DNA from: Oscillospiraceae bacterium
GTDB lineage: Bacteria; Bacillota; Clostridia; Oscillospirales; Ruminococcaceae
Reading direction: 5' to 3'
Assembly (NCBI GenBank): GCA_017481565.1
Contig: JAFUOZ010000007.1
Coordinates: 1-64,000, forward strand
Length of the DNA stretch: 64,000 bases
Shown here: piece after piece, positions 43,669 to 51,938 of the stretch
Layout: every line of letters begins with the position of its first letter
Position numbering within the stretch: position 1 is the first letter of the stretch
Notes under the pieces: model-generated
What the model saw: only the letters and a program-made list of their open reading frames with translations
The model's database searches: none
What the model was told of the DNA's origin: nothing
Translations under genes and position numbers: made by a program

Positions 43669-44586
43669 TCAGATAGGGATCTTTATTTTATGGATAAGCT
43701 GTCTGATGATATCTTCCTTGTTTTCCTTGGCTATTTTTGCTTCCGAGGTAAGATTTAATCTGTGACACAGCACATATGGAGCTGTCCCCTTTATATCATC
43801 GGGCTTTACATAATCCCGTCCGTCAATAAATGCCTTTGCCTGTGAGGCACGTACAAGGGTAAGCACTGCTCTGGGGCTTGCTCCTAAAACAAATCTGCTT
43901 TCCGTTCTTGTAGCTGATACGATACTCTGTGCATATCGTATCATGTTTTCCTTTACAGTGACCTGCTTTACCTTGCTTTTTATATCAAGTATATCCTGTG
44001 CGGTCATAACGCTTTTTACTGCGGCTGTAAGCTTGCCCGAAAGCATATTTTGCGTCATTCTGATCTCTTCATCTTCATCGGGATAGCTTAATGTCAGCTG
44101 CATCATAAATCTGTCTATCTGCGCTTCGGGGAGCTGATATGTACCGATAAATTCAGTGGGATTCTGTGTTGCGATGACCATAAAGGGCTCGGGCAGCTTA
44201 TGTTTTACGCCGCTTACCGTGGTCTGTCCCTCTGCCATTGCTTCGAGAAGTGCCGCCTGTGTCTTCGGTGATGTGCGGTTTATCTCGTCTGCAAGTATTA
44301 TCTGATGCATTATTGCACCTTCGCGGTATTCAAATTCTCCTGTTTTCATGTTGAATATCTCGGTGCCCATAACGTCGGTGGGAAGCGTATCGGGGGTGAA
44401 CTGGATCCTGCCGAAATCACATTCCACCGAGCCTGCAAGGGTCGATGCAAGGGTAGTTTTTCCTACTCCCGGAACTCCTTCAAGCAGAATATGTCCTCCT
44501 GCGAAAAGGCATATCATCAGATTTTCTATGATATCTTCCTTTCCCACAAAATATTCCGATATGTTTTTTTTGAGTCTGCTGACCAT
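43669..44586 (-). CDS. MoxR-family AAA+ ATPase
   Basis: A chaperone-like ATPase of 305 residues. Walker A is LEGVPGVGKTTLA, Walker B is ILADEINRTSPKTQAALLEAM, sensor 1 is VIATQNPTEF, and ASPRAVLTLVRAS is the sensor 2 region. It probably activates or remodels proteins bearing vWA domains such as its DUF58 neighbour. The start at 44586 has AAAGGAG upstream. The promoter lies at 44631-44659. Confidence 0.93.
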   Translation of the reverse strand: MVSRLKKNISEYFVGKEDIIENLMICLFAGGHILLEGVPGVGKTTLASTLAGSVECDFGRIQFTPDTLPTDVMGTEIFNMKTGEFEYREGAIMHQIILADEINRTSPKTQAALLEAMAEGQTTVSGVKHKLPEPFMVIATQNPTEFIGTYQLPEAQIDRFMMQLTLSYPDEDEEIRMTQNMLSGKLTAAVKSVMTAQDILDIKSKVKQVTVKENMIRYAQSIVSATRTESRFVLGASPRAVLTLVRASQAKAFIDGRDYVKPDDIKGTAPYVLCHRLNLTSEAKIAKENKEDIIRQLIHKIKIPI

Positions 44587-44630
44587 CTGAATTGTTCTCC
44601 TTTGTTGGATTTTGTTATGATTTGATAATG

Positions 44631-44659
44631 ATTATATCATACATTAGCATATATTTCAA
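44631..44659 (-). promoter_or_regulatory. Promoter of the MoxR operon
   Basis: On the minus strand TTGAAA (44659-44654), a 17-base spacer and TATAAT (44636-44631). Confidence 0.75.
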
Positions 44660-44742
44660 TAGAAAAATACATAAAACTTCATAATAATAATAGCTTTTTC
44701 AAATTATCTTAATCTTTTTTATGGGTGTTTTTCTATAATAAA

Positions 44743-44770
44743 AAGCGATCGTGTTTTTTCACGATCGCTT
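44743..44770 (-). terminator. Terminator after the small zinc-ribbon gene
   Basis: AAGCGATCGTG (44743-44753) and CACGATCGCTT (44760-44770). On the minus strand TTTTATTATAG follows. Confidence 0.85.
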
Positions 44771-44847
44771 GATCTGTTTATTGCGTTTTTTCTTTCCGAT
44801 GATATTTTGGGGAAAATTATAAACGGCAAGGTTTATTCGGAATATTA

Positions 44848-45024
44848 TTATTCAATATTAATTATCGGGTCAATGTGAATAAAATTGTTACAGCTTTCAT
44901 TTGAACAATTAAAGTTATGTGCTTTATCAGCTGATGTATTATACGGAATATAATATCCATTTTTACAAACCTCACACAGAACCTGTTCCCCATTTCTGAG
45001 TTTTTCAATGCGATCTTCTTCCAT
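44848..45024 (-). CDS. Small zinc-ribbon-like protein, 58 aa
   Basis: MEEDRIEKLRNGEQVLCEV leads into a four-cysteine pattern: CEVC, then CSNESC about 20 residues on, consistent with a small zinc ribbon. The ATG at 45024 has GAAAGG upstream, and the gene ends at its own terminator. Homologous pattern to many tiny phage- or toxin-associated zinc proteins; no specific function can be given. A longer open frame over the same bases (to 45116) is a shadow. Confidence 0.65.
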   Translation of the reverse strand: MEEDRIEKLRNGEQVLCEVCKNGYYIPYNTSADKAHNFNCSNESCNNFIHIDPIINIE

Positions 45025-45092
45025 TTATAATACTTTCCTTTCTCTGATTTATTTCGGGTATTTTCTTTGGTTTTATTTCCTTCAAGTATCAA

Positions 45093-45126
45093 TAAAGCAC
45101 CTGAATATATCTTCAAGGTGCTTTAT
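45093..45126. terminator. Hairpin between two small genes
   Basis: AAAGCACCTGAA and TTCAAGGTGCTTT form a stem between the 43-aa gene and the zinc-ribbon gene, with AT-rich flanks. It is likely the terminator of the 43-aa gene. Confidence 0.65.
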
Positions 45127-45148
45127 CTGTTGTTTGACTGATATGCTT

Positions 45149-45280
45149 TTATATTATATTTTTTTGCGGCTTTTCGATCTCATGCTTAAACCATAAGTTA
45201 TTATTATAGCGCTCTTTCATATATCGGTCTCGTCCCGGATTCTGAGCAGCTTTGATTTCAATTTCTTCATTGTATGTCAT
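45149..45280 (-). CDS. Small hypothetical protein, 43 aa
   Basis: MTYNEEIEIKAAQNPGRDRY continues into MKERYNNNLWFKHEIEKPQ. The start has a perfect GGAGG and a promoter cassette at 45338-45365 similar to the one at 45771-45798. The protein is charged and soluble. The function is unknown; it lies in a cluster of tiny genes upstream of which is a YezG-like immunity gene. Confidence 0.6.
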   Translation of the reverse strand: MTYNEEIEIKAAQNPGRDRYMKERYNNNLWFKHEIEKPQKNII

Positions 45281-45337
45281 TTTATTAACCTCCAATATGA
45301 TACACTATAATTATATTCATATATTCAATAGTTTTTC

Positions 45338-45365
45338 ATTTTACATCTTTCGACCGATTTGTCAA
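45338..45365 (-). promoter_or_regulatory. Promoter cassette copy 1
   Basis: TTGACA (45365-45360), a 16-base spacer and TAAAAT (45343-45338). The surrounding ~45 bases closely match those at 45771-45798. Confidence 0.6.
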
Positions 45366-45408
45366 ATGGTTTGGAAGTTAATATTTTCATCATGCAAAGT
45401 ATTTTTGA

Positions 45409-45609
45409 TTAATCGCTTTTTTCAGTATATTCAATGTTTTCGGGTTCAAAACCTATACCGTTATTGCAGTCGATACAAGTTTCATAGCTGATATATGCCA
45501 GTTTCATTTCAGGTATACCATCGGGGAATGCCTTGCATCTTGCTGAATAATCTCTCAGCTCACCGTCAATGTAGTTTTTACATCTCATACAAATATGTTT
45601 TCCAATCAT
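45409..45609 (-). CDS. Small CXXC-rich protein, 66 aa
   Basis: MIGKHICMRCKNYIDGELRD, then ARCKAFPDGIPEMKL, ETCIDCNNGIGFEPENIEYT. The pattern CXXC - CKAFPDGIP - NGIxFEP is one I know from small uncharacterised Firmicute proteins, thought to bind a metal. AGGGG lies before the ATG. Its start overlaps the stop of the broken frame upstream (ATGA). Confidence 0.75.
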   Translation of the reverse strand: MIGKHICMRCKNYIDGELRDYSARCKAFPDGIPEMKLAYISYETCIDCNNGIGFEPENIEYTEKSD

Positions 45610-45749
45610 ATTTTCACCCCTTTACTTGTCAGATAATCTATTGTAGTTTGTATATTATCTGATATTCTGATATGGTCTGCAATATACTGTTCAATGCCAT
45701 TATTTGCCCAATCTCACAGAATATCAGTAAGTGCATCGGATCGATACAT
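45606..45749 (-). pseudogene. Small gene interrupted by an in-frame TGA
   Basis: Starting at the ATG at 45749, the frame reads MYRSDALTDIL, a TGA stop, then DWANNGIEQYIADHIRISDN and on to KGVKI, ending in a TGA that overlaps the next ATG. Reading through the single stop restores a 47-codon protein with a consensus promoter cassette about 20 bases upstream. The likely lost codon is CGA or TGG. No strong ribosome site is seen. Confidence 0.55.
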
Positions 45750-45770
45750 TCAGAGTATTTTTATAGACAT

Positions 45771-45798
45771 ATTATATCACTTTCGCCCGATTTGTCAA
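45771..45798 (-). promoter_or_regulatory. Promoter cassette copy 2
   Basis: TTGACA (45798-45793), a 16-base spacer and TATAAT (45776-45771). The flanks match the cassette at 45338-45365 (TTTCGNCCGATTTGTCAA on the + strand). Confidence 0.75.
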
Positions 45799-45881
45799 GC
45801 GGTTCGGGAGTAAATATTTGTACTGTCTTTTTATAGTTCAAAGCGGTCCGAATCCATAAGATTATCATTTTAATGCAGAAA

Positions 45882-45916
45882 CGGCTGAAACCATGCATTT
45901 ATACCTGTTTCAGCCG
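45882..45916 (-). terminator. Terminator after the DUF600 gene
   Basis: CGGCTGAAAC and GTTTCAGCCG form a 10-bp stem followed on the minus strand by TTTCTG. Confidence 0.7.
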
Positions 45917-45950
45917 TTTTCAAAATATTACTTCTATATTTTAATTATTT

Positions 45951-46406
45951 TTATGAACGTAACATATCAACAGTAATTCTTGGAGGCATTATTCCTAAAT
46001 GCTCCATACACCATTTTTCTCTTCTTTCCTGTAAACTGCCTATTGGTTTTTCATAAGAAAATGATATATTAAATGTTCCGTTACTATTAAGTTGATATGT
46101 TATAGCATACCAGCATTTATCAAAAGCGGATATATATTCTTTTTGAAGTTTTTGAACATCATGAATAATATTATTCATGGAATTTTCATACAATAACATA
46201 TCGTTTATTATGATGTCTTTTCTTTCTTCAAGACCATCTGCCGGAATAACATTTCCAGTAGATGCGTCAATATAACAGAACCAAAACGATGGAGCAACGC
46301 CGGGTCCCAATTCATATATTACCCATGCTTTTTCATATTCTGTTGGAATCATTGCATCTAAATTAATGCCTATATCTTCCTGTAACTCATTAATTTTGTT
46401 TGTCAT
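45951..46406 (-). CDS. DUF600/YezG-like immunity protein
   Basis: A 151-residue acidic protein: IPTEYEKAWVIYELGPGVAPS, FWFCYIDASTGNVIPADGLE, and a C-terminal FNISFSYEKPIGSLQERREKW. This matches the YezG/DUF600 family, in which characterised Bacillus members neutralise YeeF-type polymorphic toxins. No toxin gene with an LXG or WapA-like domain is in this window, so it is an orphan immunity gene. A perfect AGGAGG precedes the start. Confidence 0.8.
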   Translation of the reverse strand: MTNKINELQEDIGINLDAMIPTEYEKAWVIYELGPGVAPSFWFCYIDASTGNVIPADGLEERKDIIINDMLLYENSMNNIIHDVQKLQKEYISAFDKCWYAITYQLNSNGTFNISFSYEKPIGSLQERREKWCMEHLGIMPPRITVDMLRS

Positions 46407-46466
46407 TTATTTTACCTCCTTTAATATATCAAAAAAATCAAAAGCTTGAAATTATTTCTATTTTAA

Positions 46467-47879
46467 TTATGCTTTTTTTGTCACCTTTGTACCCTGTCTT
46501 GTTTCCTCAACGATATATCCAAGCTCGGATATTTTATCTCTGATGCTGTCTGCAAGTGCAAAATCCTTTGCCTTTCTTGCTGCCTTTCTCTGCTCGATAA
46601 GCTGGGCTATCTCCGCAGGAATATCCTCGGATCCGTCACTTTCGGCACCAAGCTTTGCCGCTGCTTCGATAAGACCTATAGAAAGCACCTTATCAAATTC
46701 CTTTATAAGTGCAAGCTTTGTATTGCCGCTTGCTTCAGATTTAAGTACATCATATAAAACTGTTATTGCCTGTGCTGTATTAAGATCGTTATCCATAGCG
46801 TCGGTAAAGCACTGAATAAGACGGTCATATTCTTTCTTGTCAATTTCGCCCTCTGCATTTATACGTGCGATCTTTGAAACAAGCTTTTTATATGCAACAG
46901 CCGCATTATCAAGATTTTCATAGGAAAATACAAGGGAACGGCGGTAATGTGAGGACAGGCAGAACATACGGTAAACCAGCGGATCATAGCCCTTTTCTTC
47001 AAGAAGTGAAACGGTCAGGAACTCACCCTTTGACTTGCTCATCTTGCCGCCTGTTGTATTCAGATGATGTACATGGAACCAGTAATTGCACCACTCATGA
47101 CCAAGATAAGCCTCACTCTGTGCGATCTCGTTGGTATGATGCGGGAATGCATTGTCGATACCGCCGCAGTGAAGGTCAAGATATTCTCCCAGATGCTTCA
47201 TGCTGATGCAGGAGCACTCGATATGCCAGCCGGGATAGCCGATACCCCATGGACTTTCCCACTTAAGCTCCTGATCGTCAAATTTTGACTTGGTAAACCA
47301 GAGAACAAAGTCTGCCTTGTTTCTCTTGTTTCCGTCCTCTTCAACGCCCTCTCTTACACCTACTTCAAGATCCTCCTCGCTTACATCACCGAAAACATAG
47401 TATTTTTCAAGCTTTGATGTATCAAAGTAGATATTTCCGCCTGCTTCATAGGCATAACCCTTTTCTATAAGTGAAGCTGTTACCCTGATAAATTCATCTA
47501 TGCATGATGTGGCAGGCTCTACTACATCGGGAGTCTTTATGTTCAGCTTCTTACAGTCTGCAAAGAATGCGTCGGTATAGAATTTTGCGATCTCCATTAC
47601 TGTTTTATGCTCACGCCTTGCGCCCTTGAGCATCTTGTCATCGCCTGTATCACCGTCACTTGTAAGGTGTCCTACGTCGGTGATGTTCATTACACGGGTA
47701 ACGTCAAGTCCTGTAAAGCGCAGGTATTTTTCAAGTACGTCCTCCATGATATAGCTTCTCAGATTTCCGATATGGGCATAATGATACACTGTAGGTCCGC
47801 AGGTATACATACTTACCTTGCCCTCTGTTCTTGGAATAAATTCCTGCTTATCATGTGTAAGAGAATTAAAAAGCTTCAT
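46467..47879 (-). CDS. cysS: Cysteinyl-tRNA synthetase
   Basis: Charges tRNA-Cys. The zinc cysteine is in MYTCGPTVYHYAHIGNLRSY, with the HIGN motif. WHIECSCISMKHLGEYLDLHCGGID and PHHTNEIAQSEA carry the other zinc ligands, and the KMSKS loop is GGKMSKSKGEFLTV. The length of 470 is normal. It follows cysE by 14 bases; both are under a T-box with a cysteine specifier. Confidence 0.97.
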   Translation of the reverse strand: MKLFNSLTHDKQEFIPRTEGKVSMYTCGPTVYHYAHIGNLRSYIMEDVLEKYLRFTGLDVTRVMNITDVGHLTSDGDTGDDKMLKGARREHKTVMEIAKFYTDAFFADCKKLNIKTPDVVEPATSCIDEFIRVTASLIEKGYAYEAGGNIYFDTSKLEKYYVFGDVSEEDLEVGVREGVEEDGNKRNKADFVLWFTKSKFDDQELKWESPWGIGYPGWHIECSCISMKHLGEYLDLHCGGIDNAFPHHTNEIAQSEAYLGHEWCNYWFHVHHLNTTGGKMSKSKGEFLTVSLLEEKGYDPLVYRMFCLSSHYRRSLVFSYENLDNAAVAYKKLVSKIARINAEGEIDKKEYDRLIQCFTDAMDNDLNTAQAITVLYDVLKSEASGNTKLALIKEFDKVLSIGLIEAAAKLGAESDGSEDIPAEIAQLIEQRKAARKAKDFALADSIRDKISELGYIVEETRQGTKVTKKA

Positions 47880-47893
47880 ATTGATCTATCCTT

Positions 47894-48559
47894 TCATTTT
47901 TCATTATTGGTATTATTTAACAGTTCATCAAGCTTTTTTTCAAGTGCTTCAATTTTTATACGCTGTCTGCAAAGCTCCTGTGCTACAGGGTCGGGAATGT
48001 GTACCTGATCCAGCAGCTCACAGGCATCTGTTTTTACTCCCTTTCGGCGCACTACCCTTGCGGGAACGCCTACCGCTGTTGAGTCGGGGGGGATCTCGGA
48101 AAGCACTACAGCATTTGCGGCGATCTTGGCATTATCCCCTACCTTAAAGGGTCCAAGCACTCTTGCTCCCGATCCTACCATAACATTATTGCCTAAGGTG
48201 GGGTGTCGCTTGCCCTTATCCTTGCCCGTTCCGCCGAGAGTAACTCCCTGATATATCAGACAGTTATCTCCTATCTCGGCAGTTTCACCGATAACAACGC
48301 CCATTCCGTGATCTATGAAAAAGCCCTTGCCTATCTTTGCTCCCGGGTGGATCTCTATACCTGTGAAAAATCTTGCTGTCTGGGATATCATTCTTGCGGG
48401 AGTATACAGCTTTTTCTGATACAAAGCATGAGCCGCTCTGTATGCAAGCACTGCATGAAGTCCCGAATAGGTAAGCACTATCTCAAAAGCGTTTCTTGCC
48501 GCAGGGTCACGGCGCTTTACGGATTCTATTTCTTCTCTGAATTGTCCCATGATGCCCAT
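47894..48559 (-). CDS. cysE: Serine O-acetyltransferase
   Basis: Makes O-acetylserine, the precursor of cysteine. N-terminal helices (AARNAFEIVLTYSGLHAVLAYR) and a left-handed beta-helix of hexapeptide repeats with GIEIHPGAKIGKGFFIDHGMG, VVIGETAEIGDNCLIYQGVTLGGTGKD and RHPTLGNNVMVGSGARVLG. The catalytic histidines are in IDHGMG and KRHPTL. The 221 aa length corresponds to the short Gram-positive EpsC/CysE. It is directly downstream of a T-box. Confidence 0.95.
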   Translation of the reverse strand: MGIMGQFREEIESVKRRDPAARNAFEIVLTYSGLHAVLAYRAAHALYQKKLYTPARMISQTARFFTGIEIHPGAKIGKGFFIDHGMGVVIGETAEIGDNCLIYQGVTLGGTGKDKGKRHPTLGNNVMVGSGARVLGPFKVGDNAKIAANAVVLSEIPPDSTAVGVPARVVRRKGVKTDACELLDQVHIPDPVAQELCRQRIKIEALEKKLDELLNNTNNEK

Positions 48560-48581
48560 ATAAAAATCATTCCCTTCCGAA

Positions 48582-48866
48582 AATAAAAAATCCTTCGGAG
48601 GATCGCAGAAAGCACGATTCTCCGAAGGCGATATATAATCACGGTCCCACTTCGGTTGAATATCACGGGGATATTCATCTCATTTCTCTTATAACGGAGA
48701 GTACCCGTGCGGAGATACACATATTATAATATATAATACTTCCCACCGCAGACTGACGGCCGCACTTCACTGCACCGATCTGCGCCGTCACACCCTACCG
48801 ACGCTCTCTGTAAGATCTGCACACAGCTACTCTTGCCGCTATGCCTTTACTCTATTATTTTTATTA
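48582..48866 (-). promoter_or_regulatory. T-box leader (cysteine) of cysE-cysS
   Basis: On the minus strand, AGAGAG (stem I region) is followed by a GAAGTGC segment in the usual specifier position (TGC = Cys, 48764-48762). The T-box antiterminator motif AAGTGGGACCGTG lies at 48653-48640. An intrinsic terminator CCTTCGGAG/CTCCGAAGG (48628-48592) is followed by ATTTTTTATTTT. Uncharged tRNA-Cys would favour read-through into cysE-cysS. Confidence 0.88.
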
Positions 48867-48872
48867 TATGCT

Positions 48873-48901
48873 ATTATACCACATCGGTCAAAAAAATGCA
48901 A
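48873..48901 (-). promoter_or_regulatory. Promoter of the cysE-cysS T-box transcript
   Basis: On the minus strand TTGCAT (48901-48896), a 17-base spacer and TATAAT (48878-48873). Confidence 0.7.
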
Positions 48902-48930
48902 TAGGTTTGAAAAAAATATATCTGCATGAA

Positions 48931-49938
48931 TTATGACAGTATGATTGAATTGGTATATGCTCTTGTAATATCCGCTCCCTCGGAGAAAAATTCGTCAAGA
49001 TTGCCGAGGGTAGTTTCTGCTATGCCCTTAAGTGCTTCCGACGTAAGATATGCCTGATGTGAGGTTATGATAACATTGGGCATTGATACAAGAAGCGATA
49101 AGGTATCATCGGTAATGATATCGGAGGAGCAATCCTCAAAAAAGAAATCGGCTTCTTCTTCATATACATCAAGACCCGCACCGCCTATGCGTCGGTCACG
49201 GAGTGCCTTTAAAAGCTCGTCACTGTCGATAAGCTTTCCTCTGGATGTATTGATTATCAGTGCTCCCTTTTTCATAAGCTTAAGACTTTCATGTCCGATA
49301 ATATAGCGGTTTTCCCTTGTAAGCGGACAATGCAGGGAAACTATATCGCTTTCGGAAAATACCTCCTCCTTATCTCCGTAGCAGTATCCCTTTTCGGCAG
49401 CTGCTTTTTTATCGGGGTAGGGGTCATAGGCGATAACGTGCATACCGAAGCCTCGGCAGATGTCAATAAATGCCTGTCCTATCTTTCCTGTACCGATAAC
49501 ACCTGCGGTTTTTCCGTGAAGGTCAAAGCCTGTAAGATTTACAAGGCTGAAATTGAAATCTCTTGTGCGCAGATAGGATTTGTGTATCTTACGGTTGAGC
49601 ATAAGCACTAATGCCATTGCATGCTCAGCCACCGCATAGGGTGAATAACATGGCACACGCATTACAGCAAGCTTTCCTGCGGCATATCTTAAATCAATAT
49701 TATTATAGCCCGCACAGCGCATAACTACCGCCTTTACTCCGATATCCTTAAGGCTGTCTATAACGTCCCTGTCAAGAGTATCATTCACAAAGGCACATAC
49801 CGCACTGCACCCCTCAGCAAATTTTGCTGTCCTGCGGTTCAGCTTATCCTCATAATAATTTATTTTATATCGGTCATTTATTTTATCAAAGCTTTCCATA
49901 TCGTATGGCTTTGCATCATAAAAAGCTATTTCTTCCAT
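48931..49938 (-). CDS. D-lactate dehydrogenase-like 2-hydroxyacid dehydrogenase
   Basis: An NAD-dependent dehydrogenase of the D-LDH group, probably reducing pyruvate to D-lactate in fermentation. VMRCAGYNNIDL, AVIRVP-like CYSPYAVAEHAM, the NAD loop AGVIGTGKIGQAF, the catalytic arginine in INTSRGKLID, glutamate in GLDVYEEEADFF and histidine in SHQAYLTSEAL are all seen. The 335-residue length fits LdhA. Single gene, convergent with nothing close, 60 bases from the AraC gene. Confidence 0.9.
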   Translation of the reverse strand: MEEIAFYDAKPYDMESFDKINDRYKINYYEDKLNRRTAKFAEGCSAVCAFVNDTLDRDVIDSLKDIGVKAVVMRCAGYNNIDLRYAAGKLAVMRVPCYSPYAVAEHAMALVLMLNRKIHKSYLRTRDFNFSLVNLTGFDLHGKTAGVIGTGKIGQAFIDICRGFGMHVIAYDPYPDKKAAAEKGYCYGDKEEVFSESDIVSLHCPLTRENRYIIGHESLKLMKKGALIINTSRGKLIDSDELLKALRDRRIGGAGLDVYEEEADFFFEDCSSDIITDDTLSLLVSMPNVIITSHQAYLTSEALKGIAETTLGNLDEFFSEGADITRAYTNSIILS

Positions 49939-49998
49939 ATACGGCTCCTTTTTATTATTTTTATAATAGTATACCGTATATTGCGAAAAATAATGCTG

Positions 49999-50874
49999 TT
50001 ACTTTTTTCCTTTTAAATTGATCCTGAATTGTTTGGGGGTTATTCCCTTGATTTTTTTAAAGCTTTTTATCATATGACTGCAGTCACAGAAGCCTGTCTC
50101 CTGACTGATATAATTCAGATCATGATCGGTAAAGCGAAGAAATTCCTCTGCCTTGAAGATCCGTATTCGCTCGATATATTCCTTACAGCCCATACCGTAA
50201 AGCTGACCGAATTTCGCCGCAAAGCCCGAATAGCTCATTCCGCACATGACCGCAAGCTCAGAAACTCTTATATTATCCTGAATATGCTCGTCGATATATT
50301 CTGTGACTGTATCTATATCATATTCGTCCTTATCGGCAAAGCTTTTTCCGTCAATGACAAGTCCCTTGTCAAGCCAGTATCTTATTATGTTCATCATAAG
50401 ATTATAGATATGCATATCCAGCACCAGATCATATCCGTAATTCTGTGTTTTCATTTCATTTATGCATGAGCTGAAAATTCTTCCGCAGTCCATTTTTACT
50501 GCATCGGTGCTTTCAAAAAAAACTGCCGCATTACTTTTTTCGGCGCATTTGAATATATCACGGAGTCTTGGTGCATAGTCTGAGGTCATTGTAAATCGGT
50601 TGATATCAAATTTCAGAACTGCATAGCGGATAGCACCTCCGCCGTTTGCATAGATGGAATGTACCGATTTTGAATGAAAAAGTATCATATCACCTTCGTT
50701 CAGGATATATCTTTTTTCATTGGAATACATCTCCGCTGAGCCTTCAAGCATATATATTATTTCCTCAAAATAATGCCAGTGGGACTTTACGGGAAAATAC
50801 CGGCAGGAAGCGTCAAAAACAAAACATTCCACCGGAGTATTGAGCGAATCATTCTTTTCAAAAAGATAATGCAT
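49999..50874 (-). CDS. AraC-family transcriptional regulator
   Basis: N-terminal cupin-like sensor domain (KSHWHYFEEIIYMLEGSAEMY, GDMILFHSKSVHSIY) and a C-terminal pair of helix-turn-helix motifs (IRVSELAVMCGMSYSGFAAKF; DLNYISQETGFCDCSHMIKSFKKIKGITPKQFR). It is divergent from the GH113-like gene at 51003, with a shared 128-bp intergenic region, and so probably controls that gene and the exporter in response to a sugar. Confidence 0.92.
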   Translation of the reverse strand: MHYLFEKNDSLNTPVECFVFDASCRYFPVKSHWHYFEEIIYMLEGSAEMYSNEKRYILNEGDMILFHSKSVHSIYANGGGAIRYAVLKFDINRFTMTSDYAPRLRDIFKCAEKSNAAVFFESTDAVKMDCGRIFSSCINEMKTQNYGYDLVLDMHIYNLMMNIIRYWLDKGLVIDGKSFADKDEYDIDTVTEYIDEHIQDNIRVSELAVMCGMSYSGFAAKFGQLYGMGCKEYIERIRIFKAEEFLRFTDHDLNYISQETGFCDCSHMIKSFKKIKGITPKQFRINLKGKK

Positions 50875-51002
50875 AGTATAACCCCCTTTTATTTCAGAGA
50901 TTTGTACGATTTTTTTATATGAATATTATATCATATCCCAAGGATAAATGCTATACTTTCAGACAGAAAATATTTTTCTCATACTCAAAGGGAGGAATCA
51001 CT

Positions 51003-51938
51003 ATGGAATTTAAGTTTATCAAAGGAATAACCTTTGCGCCTTTTGCGGGCAGAAATACATTTACATCGAAGGATACCTTCCGCAGTCTCGATAATCTTGC
51101 GGAAAGGACCAATGCAGATCTTATTATCCTTGTGCCCAACGGCTTACAGGATACGCCTCAGTCGGAAAAAATTGACTATACCTCAGAGGGCTTTATAACC
51201 GATGAGGAGCTTACAAGCTTTATTGACTATGCCCACAAAAAGGGACTCCGTGTTGCCCTCAAGCCTACGGTAAACTGCAGAAACGGCACTTGGAGAGCAC
51301 ATATCAATTTCTTTGATGAGGACGTTCCCTGTGAACCCAAATGGAGAAACTGGTTTGATGCATATACCGGATTTCAGCTTCATTTTGCGGAAATAGCCGA
51401 AAAAACAGGCTGTGAGCTTTTTATTGCAGGCTGTGAAATGGTACAGTCGGAGCGTCGGGAAAATGAGTGGAGAAAGCTTATCTCAGATATACGCACGGTC
51501 TACAGCGGACCTGTTTCATATAATACAGACAAATATCAGGAGCATAATGTAAAATGGTGGGACGCTGTTGATATTATCTCTTCAAGCGGATATTATCCTG
51601 TTGACGACTGGGACAATCAGCTTGACAGGATCGAAAGAGTTATAGAAAAATACAATAAACCGTTTTTCTTTGCGGAATGCGGCTGTATGTCCGTAAGGGG
51701 CGCTTCTCATGTACCTAATGACTGGTCTGTAAGAGGTGACGTATCTCCCTCGGAGCAGGAGGAATGGTACAAGGCAATGTTTGCCGCCTGCGAAAAAAGA
51801 AGCTGGGTCAACGGTTTCGGCGTATGGGACTGGCGTGCAAAGCAGTATCCTCTGTCAAAGGCAGAGGAAAACGGCGGCTACGATATTTACGGAAAGCCTG
51901 CTGAAAGGGTGGTAGCAGAGTATTATGGCAGAAAATAA
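51003..51938 (+). CDS. GH113-like glycoside hydrolase (copy 1)
   Basis: A 311-residue (beta/alpha)8 enzyme with no signal peptide, so cytoplasmic. FIKGITFAPFAGRNTF, GLRVALKPTVNCRNGTWRAH, an acid/base candidate in FIAGCEMVQSERRENEWR, and a nucleophile candidate in FFFAECGCMSVRGASH. The pattern resembles family GH113 (beta-mannanases); the exact substrate is uncertain. The start at 51003 has GGAGG upstream. It overlaps the ABC exporter gene by 14 bases and is a paralogue of 53859-54845. Confidence 0.8.
   Translation: MEFKFIKGITFAPFAGRNTFTSKDTFRSLDNLAERTNADLIILVPNGLQDTPQSEKIDYTSEGFITDEELTSFIDYAHKKGLRVALKPTVNCRNGTWRAHINFFDEDVPCEPKWRNWFDAYTGFQLHFAEIAEKTGCELFIAGCEMVQSERRENEWRKLISDIRTVYSGPVSYNTDKYQEHNVKWWDAVDIISSSGYYPVDDWDNQLDRIERVIEKYNKPFFFAECGCMSVRGASHVPNDWSVRGDVSPSEQEEWYKAMFAACEKRSWVNGFGVWDWRAKQYPLSKAEENGGYDIYGKPAERVVAEYYGRK

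Noticed and set aside
44862-45116. 84-aa minus-strand open frame
   Set aside because: It overlaps the 58-aa zinc-ribbon gene in another frame, which has a better ribosome site, patterned cysteines and a terminator just downstream.
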